DNA from: Auricularia sp. M13
Taxonomy: Eukaryota; Basidiomycota; Agaricomycetes; Auriculariales; Auriculariaceae
Length of the DNA: 64,000 nt
Reading direction: 5' to 3'
Assembly (NCBI GenBank): GCA_037042915.1
Contig: CM073197.1
Coordinates: 806,001 to 870,000, forward strand
Numbering within the stretch: the first letter of the stretch is position 1; each line of letters begins with the position of its first letter. Under the pieces are notes generated by a model. It was not told where the DNA came from. It saw nothing but the letters and a program-made list of their open reading frames with translations, and searched no databases. A program made the position numbers and the translations under genes. This document shows positions 11,054 to 21,123 of this stretch, piece after piece.

Positions 11054-12238
11054 TGTAGCCTATTCACTGGCAGGCGGGGTGAGGAGCTGGCGCTAGACTT
11101 GTATGCATGTTGGCGGTTATATACCTACCGCCCCGCGCTGTACGTTGACCAGTGAGACTGCGACCGGAGCGGTACCCATATTGCAATACGACTGCGCGGG
11201 TCCCCGCGGTCATATGCGCCGTAAGCCCGGTGTTAGCTCCGTCGTGAATGCCTGCTTAACCTGAGTCGCGCCGCTTCCCTGGCACCAATCAATGCACGAC
11301 GGCAGACTCCGTGACTCGTACTGAGAGGTCGCCGAGATGCAGCGATGGGTAAAGGGGGAAGAAATTCATAAACTCTGTCGTCGACCAATGGGCTTCCTTC
11401 TCTCCCTTCTCTCCTACGCAACCAGCGAATCAGCTCGATCAGATGCGACACAGAGAGACGCTCGGGGTGGAGGATGAGGGGAACGAATGCATGAATCTGG
11501 ATATTCAATTGGCGTTCCAAGCGGCACATATTGCGGCAATGCCATTGGACCACGAACATCGACTCAGAGACGAAGGGCCTCCGGGTCCTCGACTCAAAGA
11601 CGTCGTTGAGATCGTGGGTAGAACAAGACGGGATGCTCATTTATTGGACAAGCCCGCGGCCGGGCCACCGCCGGCATAAATGGGTTGGTGCGTCCTGAGA
11701 CAATGTACCTAGTACGGTATATCTCGAAGACATCGAAAGCTGCTCGAAGAAGGAAATTGTTACTCCTCGGAGACCGTGCGGCGCGGTGTCCATCGTAACA
11801 TTTCACAAGCTCTGTCGCAATTCCACCCGTCTCATGCCACATGTCCCTCATCGTTCATCCGCTCCCTATCGGTCACCTGACGTACATAAGCCAGTCGTGT
11901 GAAGCCCACATCTTGCCAGCACACGGGAACTTGAAGCCTACTTCCCCGCAGGGAACAGTGAGCTTCCCGACCGTCACTTGTTTCTATTCCTCGTCCTTCA
12001 AGTTGGTCCACCTCAGCACGCCCCGATAGAGCTGGGCTCTGTTACTTAACTTGTCTCCTTGCCTTCCCACGAATAGCAGCTTTCTGCCCCAGAAGAAATC
12101 GCATCCGAGTCTTACCACTGGCAGTTTGAATTCTCGCCTCCCATTGTCACCCTCGCTCCCTTCACCCACTCACAGGAAACTGCTCCCGCGTCAATGGCAA
12201 GGGCGTTCGCGTGATCCGGGCCGCGGCGCAGAGCAAAG
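11054..12238. other. Intergenic region, no convincing gene
   Basis: Minus-strand frames between 11233 and 11851 (for example MWHETGGIATELVKCYDGH and LSVSHLIELIRWLRR) are slightly protein-like. They show no family motif and cannot be joined with confidence. They may be the remains of a decayed gene. Confidence 0.35.
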
Positions 12239-12245
12239 TATAAAA
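12239..12245 (+). promoter_or_regulatory. TATA box of the small Cys-rich peptide gene
   Basis: TATAAAA lies 118-124 bp upstream of the ATG at 12363, in GC-rich surroundings. A pyrimidine-rich stretch lies between it and the ATG. A strong TATA box before a very short gene suggests high or inducible expression. Confidence 0.55.
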
Positions 12246-12362
12246 GGAGGTCCGGCCGGGCGGGGTGTTTGCAGCTGTTTCCTCCAGGCTATCTACCGGT
12301 ATCGCCCATCCCAATCGATCGCCGTCCTCACCTTCGCACCGTTCAACCTCGCTTCGCTCGAA

Positions 12363-12574
12363 ATGGCCGCCAACCAGAACACCGCGCCGGTGCCCGTCGA
12401 CGCCAGCGCGCAGTCGCACAACTCCAAGTGCCCGAAGTGCAACGCCGCGATCCAGGGCGGGAGCAAGACCTGCGGCGCGTGCGGCGCGGTGCGTCCTCCC
12501 CCCTTCCACCCTTCCTTCCGTCTTCCCTTCGCAATGCTCATTCAGGCCGCGCTGTGCAGGCTTGCCCCGTCTGA
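12363..12574 (+). CDS. 46-residue Cys-rich zinc-ribbon-like peptide
   Basis: Exon 1 (12363-12488) encodes an acidic/amide-rich start and then two CxxC knuckles: SKCPKCNAAI and KTCGACGA. The intron is 12489-12559. Exon 2 has only 15 nt (ACPV and stop). The cysteine pattern is C-x2-C-x10-C-x2-C-x3-C, which could bind one zinc ion or act as a small metallothionein-like peptide. The ATG context (CGAAATGGCC) is good and a TATA box lies upstream. No named family is assigned. The reading is supported by the phase-0 splice, the conserved-looking cysteine spacing and the promoter. Confidence 0.6.
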
Positions 12575-13419
12575 GTGCGTTTTAAGGACGGAATGGTGCG
12601 CACCAATCCGTCGTCTGTAGACGCGACCGACCTGTGCGCAGTCGAGGATCGGAGTGCCGTGTACGGAGTGTTATGTGTAGCGTTGTACGAGGGTCGAGAG
12701 CTGTATCAGTGGCGATTAGCGATTAGCGATGGTCTTGTGGAATGAGATATTTTGGCGCAGACGATTCCCAGGTTGCTCCGAGTTAGAACGTAACGAGTCG
12801 CAGAGCAGAGTAGCAGCGACGATGAGCGCAGCGCAGATAAGCTCAGCTGATGACTTGAGAGAGGGGCCGTCTGGACGATAATCAGCAGATCGAGACAGGG
12901 GAGAATCGAGATAAGATGTGGATTGCCCGAGCCACATGGATCGCACATGACCAAGGCCTTGGGCGCAGAGCCTCGAGTTCTGCATGTTAGTTGTTACATA
13001 TTGCAACAAATGAGCGCTCCGAGGGGCGGCGGGACGGCTGTCAATGAACACAGAACAGGGGCGGGTCATGCTTCTGGAAGACTGAGTCGCCAGGTGCCAT
13101 AAACATGCTAAACACCCAGAAGAACAACAAGCGCACAGTGTAGCATGAAACTCGAACTTGAAGGGCCAGAGTTCCGAGACAGCAGACTAAATCATATGAT
13201 AGCTTCTCACTGCTGAAGGCGGGCGTGCAGCGGAGACCAAAGCTGTCAGTGTCAACTTATGGGTACCGGGCAGAGCGTCCCAATCCGTTTTGTAGTCCAT
13301 AAATTCCCACATACAGTACTTATGCCCAAGACCTGTATACATGTACATGGCTTGTAGCTGCAGATGAGTCGGAATCAGTCGCACCGCAGCCACCTCCACT
13401 CACTACTAGTACTCACTCG
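12575..13419. other. Intergenic, no gene seen
   Basis: Contains only short frames without recognisable motifs. It separates the small peptide gene from the converging RPP1 gene. Confidence 0.45.
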
Positions 13420-14805
13420 TCAGCGCCGCTTCCTCCGTTTCCTAACGCGCGAGCTCTCCCTTTTCCTCTTCTTCTTCGCACCTCCATCCGGCTGCGTGGG
13501 ATCTCCGTCGCTGTCGTCGTCCGAATCGCTCTCGTCGCTCTCGCTCGCGCTGAGCGCGTCCTTGAGCGCGTCCGGCGCGGGCGCGACGCCGGGCACGATG
13601 AGCGTCGGGGCGGAGAGCACCGAGCGGTAGGTCTTGCGCGCGCCTGGGGGTGGCGTTAGCGCTGGGGAGAAGAGAGGTGCAGGTGACGAAACGAGCGGAG
13701 AGGACGAGTAGAAGTGCCGGTCAGGCGCGCGAGGAGAGGAGAGGAGAGGGCGAGGAGAGGAGGAAGGGAACGGAAAGGATTTTGGGTGCAGATACAGAGG
13801 TAAAAGACGCAAGACGCACGCGCGCGGATGAGGACGGCGCGCACGGTCGCGGACACGGCGTCGTGCGCCTGCTCGCGCGTCAGGTCGATCAGGCTGCCTC
13901 TACTCGCAAACGGAGTCAGCATCCAATCTCCCGCAGCCAAGCCCGCGCGACACACGCACATATTCGCCCAATCCCTTGGCGCGCGCACCGCGCCGCCCCC
14001 AGAGAGCACGACCGCGCGGCCCTTGGTAACGCGCACGGCCTCGCGCGCGCTGCCCCACCAGCCCTCCTCGCCGGCCACCGCGCCCGCACAAGAAATCTCA
14101 AACACCGCGCCCGCGCGGCGCGCGGCGCGCACAAGGGTATGCCTGAGCGCGTACGGGATGCGCGGCGCGAGCGGGAGCTGGACGACGTGCGCGGTGAGCG
14201 GCGACGGCTGCGCGTGCGCGAGGCACGCCGCGCTGAACGTCGCGGGCGTCAGCGGGCGCAGCGCCAGGACGTCGTACGGCTCGAAGAGCGCGGCGTTTGC
14301 TTGGGACTGCGAGCGCATGAGGTGAGATGAGTGTGGGTGTGAGTGTGTGAGAGAGGGTGGGACGGGCGTACGAGACCGAAGCCGGAGTCGCAGTCGCTGT
14401 CGAGGACGAGCGTCAGGCGCGTCGCGAGGACGACGCCCGGCGGGCGGCGCAGGACGGGGAGCAGGCCCGCGAGGACGTTGACGTGCGACCGCGCGTCGAT
14501 CGGCGCGCGCACGGTCTGCGTGAGCACGAGCACGGTGTAGCCCACTAAGCGCGCGTTCGTCGTCAGCCAAGACAGCGAGAATGCTAACTCGAGAACGCAC
14601 CCTGGGCGAGGAGCTCGATGCGCGTCTCGAGCGCGGCGATTTGCGCGGCGTTGAAGAGCAGCGGCGGAGGGGCAGGCGGCTGCGAGCTGGCTGTAGTGTC
14701 GTCCTGCGCGCGCCCTTTGCCTTTCTTGTCCTTTTTGCTCGTGCCCGCCGTCGACGGCCCCGCCAGCGCCGGCTCGGGCACGGGCACGTCGAGATCGAAA
14801 AACAT
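13420..14805 (-). CDS. RPP1: RNase P/MRP subunit p30 (RPP1)
   Basis: This is a protein subunit of nuclear RNase P and RNase MRP, which process tRNA and rRNA precursors. The start MFFDLDVPVP is at 14805. Next come an alanine-rich linker and QIAALETRIELLAQ, and exon 2 opens with VGYTVLVLTQTV. The barrel continues through RLTLVLDSDCDSGFGL, joined to SQANAALFEPYDVLALRPLT. Later exons give RIPYALRHTLVRAARRAGAV, FEISCAGAVAG, a segment ending APRDWAN, and REQAHDAVSATVRAVLIRAR. The C-terminal tail is a nuclear-type acidic run (SDESDSDDDSDGD) and then a Lys/Arg cluster. The five exons can be joined in phase. The order of barrel segments matches Rpp30. Confidence 0.85.
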
Positions 14806-15558
14806 CCCAGTCACGAGTCAGTCACGTCGTTCCAGCTCCGACCATTACTCCTTCGCGCACGGCGCATCATCGTTCACCCTGCTTCTCCGTCTCTCAACTG
14901 GGGAGCTGCGATGGGGAGGGTGCTGAGCAAATGGGTTCCGTATTACACGAAAGTACTCCAGTGTACCGTGGGGTACATCGCGATCTATCACAATCCCGAC
15001 AACGGTCTCGCACCAGATGCTCTTTCCAAGCCAAGCGTCTTCGAAGGAAAAGAGTCTCCAATTACGCAATTTCATCCAGAGAAATACCCTCGGACCGTTG
15101 AGCTCGCAGAGTATCATCCTGTTTCTCCCAAAAAAACCGCAGGGCAACGCGGCGTTCCAAAGCGACTGGGACAAAATGCTTGAATGCCCAACATCTCGTT
15201 GGTGTAGTGGTAAGCTGTGAACTCGGAGGCGATATGTGTGATGTGCGGCAATGTAAGCAAACATAGGCTGAAAGAGTGGGCAGCAGCATTCCCGGGCGGA
15301 ACGTCGATAGTCAGATGGACGAGCGGTCGGAATAGACTGTTGCCTAGCGTATAGGCTCGTAGACGGCTACCAGGATTCGCAAGCTCTTCGGCATCGCATG
15401 TGCGTTGTCATAACCCACATACTTATCGTTAGATCATACAACATGGAAAATACAGGGGCACACATCATCGCTGTGCAGGTGGTCAGCGATGTCATGGACC
15501 GGAACCCGATAACGCAGCCTTCAACTCACACCGCACGACCCGAGCGGCCGCCCAGCGT
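14806..15558. other. Intergenic region with one dispersed repeat
   Basis: No supported gene. A tRNA-like start near 15193 fails on structure. The region holds one copy of a repeat seen again at 25.4 kb, listed separately. Confidence 0.4.
15285..15418 (+). repeat. Dispersed repeat copy A (about 135 bp)
   Basis: This segment aligns by eye along its whole length, at roughly three-quarters identity, with 25392-25531 in the same orientation. Shared blocks include GTCGATAGTCAGAnGGACGA, GGTCGGAAT, ATAGGCTCG, CAGGATTCGC and CATAACCC. Neither copy has coding potential, so it is probably a short non-autonomous element or a remnant of a longer one. Confidence 0.6.
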
Positions 15559-16238
15559 CTACTTCGCAGACATCGGCTGGCCCTTCTCGGCGCCGGGCGC
15601 GTCGGCGGGCGGGAGCGGGCCAAACGGCCGCGGCGGCAGGCTGGGGTGCGGCGGCGGCGCGGGCGCGGCCTGCATCTGGCGCAGCTTGGCCTCCATGGCG
15701 GCGATCTTGGCGTCCGTCGACGCCTTCCTGCCGCCGCCGGCCTTGAGCAGCGAGAGCGCCGTCGGCTTGCCCGCGTCGTTGACTGGGCGGCGGGCGGCGG
15801 CGCGATTGGGCAGGTCGTGCGGGGGCGGCGCCTGGCGGGTCAGCGCTGTGCTCGGTAAGAAAGAATAAACGGGATGGTGCAGACCTGGTTGGCGAAGGTG
15901 ACGCTCAGCTTGCGCCCGCGGACGAGCCTGTCGTGCGCGCCGACGAGCGCCTTCGCCGCGCCCTCCTTGTCCGCAAACTCCACAAAGGCGTACCCCCGCG
16001 GCCGGCCCTTCAGCGGGCCCGTCTTGTGGAACAGAAAGTCCAGCTTGGCGATCTTGCCGTACTTCGCGAAGACCTGCAGCAGCGTGTACTCGTCCACCGT
16101 CGGCGCCAGGTTGCCGACGAACAGCCGCGTCGCGTGCACGGTCGGCGCGTTCGGCCGGGCAGGCTGCAATGTCGACGTCGACGGTGCGGACGACGACGAG
16201 GGGTAGGAGAGCGGCGATGCGTCGTCGTTGGATGCCAT
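15559..16238 (-). CDS. RBM18: RRM protein, RBM18-like
   Basis: This single-RRM protein starts at 16238 (MASNDDASPLSYPSSSS). RNP2 is ATRLFVGNLAP and RNP1 is GYAFVEFAD, separated by VDEYTLLQVFAKYGKIAKLD and FLFHKTGPLKGRPR. The short spacing and the FLFHK.GP.KG.PRGYAFVE string are characteristic of RBM18. A 54-nt intron, read so that FANQ joins APPPHDLPNR, leads to an Ala/Pro-rich C-terminal region with ALSLLKAGGG and a short helix, TDAKIAAMEAKLRQMQ. An alternative acceptor closer to the donor would give a stop. Its start is 73 bp from that of a divergent zinc-finger gene, so both probably share a promoter. Confidence 0.8.
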
Positions 16239-16311
16239 GGATGGACGTTCGGGACAAGACGCGGTCTGGAGTTTCGAAGTCAGCTCCGACGCACGCGCTC
16301 TTCCTCCCAAA
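16239..16311. promoter_or_regulatory. Compact bidirectional promoter
   Basis: Only 73 bp separate the start codons of the minus-strand RBM18-like gene (16238) and the plus-strand zinc-finger gene (16312). No TATA box is visible. Any core promoter elements for both genes must lie here or overlap the coding ends. Confidence 0.55.
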
Positions 16312-17477
16312 ATGTCCGGCGCCGCTGTTGTCGACGACGTCGAGGGCTATTTCCCCTGCAGATGGGACTGGTGCCGGGCGGTGTTTACGTCGCTCAAGGA
16401 GGGCATGGAGCATGTCGTCGTCCAGCACATCAACACCGCGCCGCTGCTCACGCGCGCAGAGATCAAGCTGGCCGAGCGCCTCGAGGCCGACCATCCATTC
16501 TCCATGAGCGAAGGTCTGCCGGGGCCTGTCCAGCGTGTGCAGCGTTAATGTTAATAAAGTGTGCAGAAAGCTGGCTGACGAGCACGCCGCGGCCGAGCCA
16601 GCAAGTGCAGCCACCCACGTCCACCCAGCAGACGCTCTCGCAGTCGCAATCCCAGTCTCAGCCATCCCAGCTCCTTTCCCCGCCTCGTCTATCCGATGCA
16701 TTGCCAGAGTCTCCCGCAGCGCAGTCTCCCTCAGCCTCAGGTTCAGCCACACCGCCGCCGCCGTCACCGCCCAAACCCCGGGCCTCGACGTCGCGCGCGC
16801 CGCTCGTCGGATACTCCTCGCGCACCTCGTCTCCCGCCCCCGAGGAGCCCACCATCCCCGCCCTCTCCTTCGCCGCGCTCTCCGGCGCCGGCAACCCCAC
16901 GCCGCCGCTGCAGCGCCTCCCGGCGTCGCCGACGTCCGAGGAGCAGATCTACCGCCACCTCGACCTCGACGCCCACGCGGGGAGCCAGAGCGACGAGTCC
17001 GTCTCGGCTGCCGCGCGCAAACGCAAAGAACCGCCGCCGTCCACGCCGAAACAGCGCGCGAAGACTGTCTCGGTGGCGGGGACGCCGCTGAGACGGAGTA
17101 GCCGGCACTCCACGCCGTCCGTAGCGGACACGCCAAAAACTAAGCCGAAATCGAAGGCAACTCCAAAGTCGAAGCAGGCGGCGACGCCGCGGAAACGACA
17201 CAAGGCTGACGGCGAGCTCGACGACGACGCGAATTTGCCGGCCATCCGGGAGATGGAGGAAGGCGAGATTATGAGCTCGCCGCCCTCGCAGTTGCAGTTG
17301 CAGTCGCAGTCTCAATCGCAGCAGCCTCAATCCGAGCAGTCGCAATCTCAGTCGCAGGCGCAGTCGCAATCGCAATCTCAGTGGCCATCGCTGAGTGGAA
17401 CTCAAACTCAGTCGCTCAACCTCGCCACGCAGATGCCGCTCAGCCAGGATAGTTTTGAATGGAGCTTGAGCCAGTAA
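16312..17477 (+). CDS. C2H2-type zinc-finger protein with Ser/Gln-rich tail
   Basis: This is a 370-residue protein from two exons (16312-16513 and 16567-17477, phase 1). The N-terminus carries one C2H2-like finger, with cysteines in FPCRWDWC and histidines in MEHVVVQH. The rest is low-complexity. A first SQ-rich block is followed by Pro/Ser-rich sequence with many SP sites, a Lys/Arg-rich segment with TPKTKPKSKATPKSK and TPRKRHKA (likely nuclear localisation), an acidic EMEEGEI motif, and a long terminal (S/Q)n run. The pattern suggests a nuclear regulatory protein. I cannot name an orthologue. The SQ runs are CAG/TCN repeats at DNA level and may vary in length between strains. Confidence 0.7.
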
Positions 17478-17843
17478 TAATCAACCTGTCTGACGGTCTG
17501 CTACGATTCTTACGAAGGAATACCGTAAATGAAATGGACTCGGATCCTCTCGCTGGGAAGTTGGAACAAGCAGCGCACAGTGACAAGTGATGGTGTATCG
17601 CAATCAAGCTGAGCAGTCAGGATTATCGCGCAAAATATGTTCGAGGCTACAATGCTCCTTGGTCATCCCGAACGCAGCCAGTGTTAACGTTCACTGGTGG
17701 GAGGCCCGGGAAAAAGTCAGGATAGGAAAACGTGACTGTGTCACGCGAGCCTGAGTCGCGTGACGGATCAACAAATCGTGTTGCCCTCCTGCTTTAGCGT
17801 TCGCGCCCGACCGACCCCGACGACCCGCGCGCCCACAACTTGA

Positions 17844-18771
17844 ATGTTTGCCTTGCGCGCCCTCCGCGTCGGGCTCGGCCCCGCCGTCTTTGGCGCCCTG
17901 CGCGCGTCCCAGACCCCCGCGATAGGCCGTCTGGCCCTCATGCGCTCGTTCTCGCGCACCGCGCCCGCGCTGCTGGCCACTGCGGCCAAGAAGACGCGTG
18001 CGCATTTAAATTAATAATTGATGAAGCGCCATTGACGCGTCGTGTACAGCGGCCAAGAAGAAGAAGACGACGACGACGACGGCGAAAAAGACGGCGACGA
18101 AGAAGAAGCCGGCGAGCAAGACGAAGGCCAAGGCGAAGCCCAAGGCGCGCACGGCGGCGAAGAAGCCCAAGAAGGCGGCCAAGAGGAAGGCGGCGCCGCG
18201 CAAGGCGCTGACGCCCGAGCAGCGCCGCGAGCGCCGCAAGCTGGCGCAGGCGAAGAAGATCAAGGCCGAGCTGCGCGCGCTGCCCAAGCCGCCCAAGCGC
18301 GCGCCGTCGGGCTACGCGCTCTTCATCAAGCAGCAGCCCGCGGGCTCCGGCCACGGGCCCGACTACATCCGCAAGCTCGCCGCGCAGTGGTCGCAGCTGT
18401 CCGACACCGAGAAGGCCAAGTACTACGCGCAGGCCGAGGCGCTCCGCCCCGTCGCCCAGAAGGACTTCGAGCGCTGGGCCGCCCAGGTCGGCCCGCTCGC
18501 CGTCCACCGCATCAACGCCCGCCTTCGCAGCAGGGGCAAGTCGCCGCTGCCCAAGGTCACCAAGGCGCCCGAGGACAGGGCGCCGCTCTCGCCCTTCCTG
18601 CGCTACTTCAGGTCCTTCCGCCTCACGCCCGAGGGCTCAGCTCTCCCGGCGATGGAGCAGGGCCGCAAGGCCGGCGAGAACTGGCGCGGCCTCTCCGACG
18701 CCGAAAAGCGTCCCTACATCGACGCCTGGCAGCAGGACCGCACCGCGTGGCTCGCGAGGAAGAGCGCGTGA
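17844..18771 (+). CDS. Mitochondrial HMG-box protein, Abf2/TFAM-like
   Basis: This is a 291-residue protein from two exons (17844-17997, 18050-18771). The N-terminus (MFALRALRVGLGPAVFGALR, then RSFSRTAPALLA) is a classic mitochondrial presequence: basic, with no acidic residues. A very Lys/Ala/Thr-rich linker with KPKARTAAKKPKKAAKRK resembles histone-H1 tails. Two HMG boxes follow: box A from PKRAPSGYALFIKQQP to FERW and box B from APLSPFLRYFRSFR to AWLAR. Two boxes plus a presequence fit the mitochondrial DNA-packaging proteins Abf2/TFAM; the long basic linker is an addition. A nuclear HMGB role is the alternative, made less likely by the presequence. Confidence 0.8.
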
Positions 18772-19054
18772 ATTCAATGATGCCCCGATCCTCTCATTCG
18801 CTCGAATGTCTCCTACTTGTCTTTTTTGATTTCCTAAGTTACCTAAAGCTAACGTTGAACGAAAGACTATGCTACCTGCCCTCTGAATCAATCCACCCCA
18901 TTCAATCACTGGCCATGGCTTGCAAGTTACAATCGCAGAAATCTCTTTGGTTCTTGCACGGAATCGAAGCTCTGGGAACGAATACAAGATCATGGTTCCT
19001 TCGGGGCGTGGGGAGGAACCCAGGGTGTGAGACTAAAAGCCTTCTCCAGCCGCG

Positions 19055-20846
19055 TCAAGCCCAACTATGTACATGTTCGTCAGCTTGGTGGCTTAGTGTG
19101 CAATCTGCCAATAGGGCTTGGCGTACCAACATTATCTTCGTCGGATGGGAGAAGACAAATCGGAAACGATAAGGTAGTGGATCCACCGAAGCCGTCGTCG
19201 GCCTCTGCAACATGGTCAACCATGCCTACCACCAACACAACGAAGTAGAGGCGAAATCTAACCGACCATAAAAACGCCAGCGCGTATCAGTGCGCTTCTT
19301 GCAGCGTCCAGACGTTCTTCAACGGAGCTCCCAAGATTCTGCACCAAAGGCGCAAAGTCGACGACCATGAATACGCCCGCGCTCGCAGGTTCGAACCTGG
19401 CGATGAGATGATTTGCGGTGGAAATGCAATTGCAAGCTCACGGGATGCGGTGCGCGACGCACCACCCAGCAGCGAGCTCGAACGCCGCGCACAGCCGTCT
19501 GCGGTTCTCCTCCAGGAAGTCTTTCGTCCAGCGATCGTCGAGGAGGAGCGGCGCCAGCGCGGCGTCTGTGGCCGAGCTGACGGGGAACGCAGACAATGCG
19601 GCGCGGACGAGTTGCAGCAGCTCCGGTTGTCGCGAGATGAACGCCGCGAGCTTGAGGCCCGACGCGCCGAGGTCTTTCGTCGGCCCGGCGAGCACGTGCA
19701 CGCGCTGTGGCGCGCATGGCAGCGCGTCGAGCGCTAGGATGGATTTGAATGGCTGAGGCTTGGGGACGAAGGCGCTCGCGAAGACCTGGTTCGCAAAGAC
19801 CTCGTCCACGAGCAGGTGCGCATCATACTGGACAGAGACAGAGCTGAATATCAGCATAAAGCGAGTCTATAGAAGCGTTGTAGTAGAGTATATTATGTAT
19901 ACCTTCTCAGCCAACTCTGCATAGGCGCGAAGCGTCGCCTCGGGGTACGCACGCCCGAGCGGGTTGTGCGGGTTGCAGACGAGCAGCACCTTCACCCGTA
20001 TCCCATCCGCGTTGCTCTTCTCGATCGTATCTTCTATGTACGGGATCGCCGCCGGGCTCAGCGAGTCGACGTCCTCGGGGATATGCGCCGGCACGACGCG
20101 CGCGCGCGCGGGGTACACAATGTCGCGAGGGTAGTCGGCTGTACAATATCGTCCACACAATTAGACTTCACCATGAGCTAGCAGAAGGTGACGGAGCGCG
20201 CGCACTGTAGTAGGGCTGGAAGTCCAGTCAGCTTGCTTGCATAAATTAGTGCATGGCATAGAGAGTACGGTGGTGAGCAAGACGCCCTCGCCTTCGTTCA
20301 GAACGGCCCATAGGAAATGCGCCAGCAGCGCGCCAACACCCGGGCCAGGAACCGTATTGTCCACAGTAAGCGGCTCGAGAGGGCGCAAGGAGCGGTTGAG
20401 GTAGACGGGCAGCGCGTCCGCCGTCGTCGGTATCCGATCGTTTCGTAGAATCGCACTCCCTGCCAACAGAGTCAGTTACTTGACGCGCGACAGCGCAGCA
20501 GCACTAGGCAGCGCGTACGATATCTCAGATGGTCAGGCTTCAACTGGAATCGTTCATGGATCTCCTGCAATTGCCCGTGTCGTCAGTCCGACAACCATAT
20601 GGAGGTGCGCAGACGGCGGGAAGACTTACTTGGATGAGGCGCTCGCTCAGCATCGAGTTCTCCGCCGTGCCCATGTTGATGATGCCTCCAGGATTCGTCT
20701 CCGCATCGTACCACGCGCCCGGCGGATAGGGACTGGCGCAACATGTCAGAGGGACAGGCGTTGACGACGTCGGCTGCTGCTGCTGCTTACAAGCTGTTGT
20801 CGAAGTCGAAGACGAGTCGCTCGGCCGCGCGCGCAGAGATGGCCAT
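19055..20846 (-). CDS. PLP-dependent aminotransferase, ACC-synthase-like
   Basis: This is a class I/II fold PLP enzyme in several exons. Exon 1 (start 20846) reads MAISARAAERLVFDFDNS and joins PYPPGAWYDAETNPGGIINM, then GTAENSMLSERLIQ, a signature of the 1-aminocyclopropane-1-carboxylate synthase branch. Later exons give VDNTVPGPGVGALLAHFLWA, VLLVCNPHNPLGRAYP (substrate/PLP-binding Asn), YDAHLLVDEVFANQVF (PLP-ring Asp) and VLAGPTKDLGASGLKLA, whose lysine in GPTKD should bind PLP. The C-terminus is uncertain: either a stop at about 19253 or one more splice to an exon with LPYRFRFVFSHPTK ending at 19055. Fungal members often act in secondary metabolism rather than ethylene synthesis, so the substrate is not assigned. 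Confidence 0.75.
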
Positions 20847-21123
20847 GGTAGAGATGCGCTCCTGCTCAAGCTGAAAGCAATGTCCCGGCTTGTTTTATGG
20901 TCTTCGTGACTGCGAAGGTAGAGATCCAGCACGTGGCAAGCTGTAAACAGCCATAAGAGGAAGAAATGCTTGCGCAGGGAATCCGAATGCTCCTGTTGCG
21001 CCGGACACCGCACGAGCCACGTCGGCCCCGGGTAAATGCATGAAGTTGAATTGTGCAGAGAGTATGCCTGGGAGTGTAAACAAGACTGTATTGTCGAGGA
21101 GGACGGTACCTAGACACGGCGCA

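Noticed and set aside
13650-14330. Plus-strand frame of 226 residues opposite RPP1
   Set aside because: Low-complexity Arg/Ala translation on the antisense strand of a recognisable gene.
15190-15260. tRNA-like start (TCTCGTTGGTGTAGTGGTAAGC)
   Set aside because: The D-arm-like part resembles tRNA-Asp/Glu, but no anticodon stem, no GTTCGA-type T-arm and no matching acceptor stem follow.
15559-17136. 525-residue minus frame spanning RBM18 and the zinc-finger gene
   Set aside because: Only its last part coincides with the true RBM18 exon; the rest is antisense to the zinc-finger gene and crosses its start.
19385-19415. GGTTCGAACC as a tRNA T-arm
   Set aside because: It lies at an exon-intron edge of the aminotransferase gene and lacks the rest of a tRNA.
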